64,000 nt of DNA, taken from assembly GCA_022783865.1 (NCBI GenBank), contig JALFYY010000024.1, forward strand, positions 1-64,000, in the 5' to 3' direction. The notes under the pieces were generated by a model. That model ran no database searches and had not been told where the DNA came from. It saw nothing but the letters and a program-made list of their open reading frames with translations. Both the position numbers and the translations under genes were made by a program. Positions 62,065 through 64,000 of the stretch are shown piece after piece; the first letter of the stretch is position 1, and every line of letters begins with the position of its first letter. Source of the DNA: Bacteroidales bacterium (GTDB lineage Bacteria > Bacteroidota > Bacteroidia > Bacteroidales > Paludibacteraceae).

Positions 62065-63465
62065 TCAGAACAAAGGTGCGAACAAGCGGGCAAACGACTC
62101 TACCAACCGTTCCCAAAACGAACGATGGCGCCACGTGGCGAGGTCCAGTTCGTGACACTCGAGCATATCGTGTTCAAAGATAGCACGTTGCCGGAGCGCA
62201 ATATCTTCGTCATAGATGAAAGCATTGATTTCGAAAGAGAGTTTGAGGCTGCGAGGGTCGATATTCACACTGCCGATGGTGCTCACACGATTGTCCGTTA
62301 CAATGGTTTTGGCGTGCATATAGCCTGCGTCATAGAGAAACACCCGGATGCCTGCCGACAGTGCACGATCGAGATACGAGAAAGTGGCTTTGGGCACCAA
62401 AATACCCTTGTCACCTTGTGCGGGCAACATAATGCGTACGTCTTTCCCCGCCAATGCAACAGAGCACAAAGTATTCATTATCACATCGGTAGGAATAAAA
62501 TAGGGAGACTGCAGCCAAATATAGTCTTTGGTTTGCGCAATAAGCAACGCCAAAGAGTGCTCCATCACGTTCCACTGATCGGCAGGATTGGAAGTAACAA
62601 TCTGAATCTTAGCACCTTCTATGGTCTGCTCTTCAGGCAAACCAGGGAAATAGCGTTGTGCCGACAAAAACTGCTTAGAGGCGAAATACCAGTCCGACAA
62701 AAAGGCGATCTGCATTTCTTCGACAGCCGGACCGACAATGCGGAAATGCGTATCACGCCAAATGCCGGTGCGGATGCCCTTGAGATAGCGCTCCGCAATA
62801 TTCATACCGCCCATATACCCCACCTTGCCATCGATGACCACCACTTTCCGATGGTTGCGATAGTTGGAAAACGAGGTCAGAAACGGCAATATCTTGTTGA
62901 AAGGCTGCACTTCTACACCATTGTCCTTCAGTTGACGATAGAAAGCAATCGAGATGTTCCAATTGGCAGCCGCATCGTAGATAACACGCACCTCAACACC
63001 CTGACGGACTTTTTCGACAAGCAAATTGCTGATATGCCTGCCCAACTCATCGTCTTCGAACTTAAAGAACTGAAAATGAATATGGTCGGTAGCCGCCTCT
63101 ATATCTTTGAGCAAATGCTGCAACATATCTCTGAACGACGTATAAAGGTCCAACCGGTTGCCATCAGTGAGATATGCGTGATTATTGTTATGCAGGAAGC
63201 CGATGAGCGTCGTATAGTCGTCTTTCTCTGAAACGGGACTTGCAAGCGGCTCCACATTGGTTTTCAGCGTTGCCAAATCATCGGCTTTCATCAACGGGCG
63301 AATTGCCCGTTTGCCGAAGAAGAAATAGAGCAGGAGCCCCACAAAAGGCAAACATAGCAAGACAGACAGCCATGCCAAAGTGTCGGCAGGACGACGATTC
63401 TCCATCACTATCACCACTGCGGCGTTGACAGCGAAAAGAACAACAATCAAGTTGAACCAATTCAT
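62065..63465 (-). CDS. cls: cardiolipin synthase
   Basis: This 466-aa membrane enzyme makes cardiolipin from two phosphatidylglycerol molecules (or a related lipid exchange). Two N-terminal helices (about residues 2-20 and 28-50) precede two phospholipase D motifs: HRKVVVID at 205-212 (His205, Lys207, Asp212) and HAKTIVTD at 384-391 (His384, Lys386, Asp391). Length and the PADTLAWLSVLLCLPFVGLL start are typical of ClsA-like enzymes. Both HKD sites are intact. It is a single gene, with serS on the same strand upstream. Confidence 0.94.
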   Translation of the reverse strand: MNWFNLIVVLFAVNAAVVIVMENRRPADTLAWLSVLLCLPFVGLLLYFFFGKRAIRPLMKADDLATLKTNVEPLASPVSEKDDYTTLIGFLHNNNHAYLTDGNRLDLYTSFRDMLQHLLKDIEAATDHIHFQFFKFEDDELGRHISNLLVEKVRQGVEVRVIYDAAANWNISIAFYRQLKDNGVEVQPFNKILPFLTSFSNYRNHRKVVVIDGKVGYMGGMNIAERYLKGIRTGIWRDTHFRIVGPAVEEMQIAFLSDWYFASKQFLSAQRYFPGLPEEQTIEGAKIQIVTSNPADQWNVMEHSLALLIAQTKDYIWLQSPYFIPTDVIMNTLCSVALAGKDVRIMLPAQGDKGILVPKATFSYLDRALSAGIRVFLYDAGYMHAKTIVTDNRVSTIGSVNIDPRSLKLSFEINAFIYDEDIALRQRAIFEHDMLECHELDLATWRHRSFWERLVESFARLFAPLF

Positions 63466-63553
63466 AACACTGCTTACTAAAGATTTACTTGATAACTATA
63501 TAACAAAAACATTGCCAATCTTGGTCGTCCGCAGAAAAATATGCCGATAACAG

Positions 63554-63583
63554 CAATGCCACCCGACAAGTCGGATGGCATTG
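63554..63583 (-). terminator. hairpin after serS
   Basis: CAATGCCACCCGA and TCGGATGGCATTG form a 13-bp stem (one mismatch or G-U) with a 4-nt loop just past the serS stop codon. No strong U-run follows. Confidence 0.6.
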
Positions 63584-63606
63584 TATATACGTAGAAATGT
63601 ATCGTA

Positions 63607-64000
63607 TCAATCAATCCACTCAAATCCCGTATAGGGTTGCAAAGCAGCCGGGATATGAATGCCACGCTCGGTTTGATTGTTTTCGAGCAAGGCTGCCACG
63701 ATACGGGGCAATGCCAATGCCGAACCGTTGAGCGTATGGCAAAGGTTGATTTTCTTGTTCTGGTCACGATAGCGGCAATGCAAGCGGTTGGCTTGATAGG
63801 TATCGAAATTAGAAGTGGAAGACACTTCCAACCAGCGATGCTGCGCTTCGGAATAGACCTCAAAATCGTAGCAAAGTGCCGCCGTAAACGACATATCGCC
63901 ACCACTCAGGCGCAACACACGATAAGGCAGTTCCAATTTCTGCAACAGCCCCTCAACATGCGCCAACATTTCTTTGTGACTTTCGTCGCTATGTTCGGGC
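63607..64000 (-). CDS. serS: seryl-tRNA synthetase, 3' part (cut by window end)
   Basis: This is the C-terminal part (about 130 residues) of a class II seryl-tRNA synthetase; the 5' part lies beyond the window. Visible blocks are YRVLRLSGGDMSF, CYDFEVYSEAQHRWLEVSST, and motif 3 LNGSALALPRIVAALLENNQ. It attaches serine to tRNA-Ser. The reading frame stays open to the window edge. Confidence 0.93.
   Translation of the reverse strand, partial: PEHSDESHKEMLAHVEGLLQKLELPYRVLRLSGGDMSFTAALCYDFEVYSEAQHRWLEVSSTSNFDTYQANRLHCRYRDQNKKINLCHTLNGSALALPRIVAALLENNQTERGIHIPAALQPYTGFEWID

Overview
This window comes from a Bacteroidales bacterium that carries a type IX secretion system (T9SS). The evidence is the porU sortase, porV and porT genes, several very large secreted proteins of T9SS-cargo type, a Na+-translocating methylmalonyl-CoA decarboxylase cluster typical of succinate-to-propionate fermenters, Rho with a long basic insertion, and the Bacteroidetes promoter pattern. 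In 11 of the 13 complete promoters I found by eye, TTG and TAnnTTTG are separated by exactly 20 nt. The genus cannot be fixed from the sequence; a Porphyromonadaceae-like or gut/oral lineage is an inference.

Layout. 1-673 is a gene-free stretch with short repeats. 674-3213 (+) encodes a DUF349 coiled-coil protein and an FtsE-type ATPase. 11153-3298 (-) is a compact run of eight genes: rex, a degenerate FAH-fold protein, porU, porV, ispF, a DUF3256-like protein, aroK and sufE. ispE diverges from rex and overlaps a GNAT acetyltransferase tail to tail. A histidine kinase (-) and a secreted esterase (+) follow. 16335-20937 (+) is the propionate module: methylmalonyl-CoA epimerase, then decarboxylase subunits alpha, delta, a double-biotin-domain carrier, and beta. 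21025-25275 (-) holds a CPBP protease and an AT-rich two-gene unit with a membrane-anchored helicase IV-like protein. mtaB and rho (+) come next, then an aroQ / outer-membrane receptor / porT / beta-helix lipoprotein operon (-), a CYTH protein, an FAD/Fe-S oxidase, namZ, and a NadR-type kinase.

40659-58453 (-) is one 17.8-kb operon of five exported proteins: two paralogous ~1,050-aa multidomain proteins, an OmpA-family barrel protein, a second beta-barrel, and a 2,887-aa adhesin made of nine jelly-roll/Fn3 modules, a Cys-rich repeat block and a T9SS C-terminal domain. A tRNA-Phe, a superoxide dismutase, a porin, a cardiolipin synthase and the 3' end of serS complete the window.

The genes connect in two ways. 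PorU, PorV and PorT are T9SS components whose likely clients include the surface operon. The decarboxylase cluster would couple propionyl-CoA formation to Na+ export. The most unusual feature is outside the genes: many intergenic gaps contain short tandem arrays whose unit length is fixed (11 bp in one class, 8 bp in another) while the unit sequence differs from locus to locus. Several other dispersed repeats occur with them. I could not run searches, so family names rest on recognised motifs and gene order.
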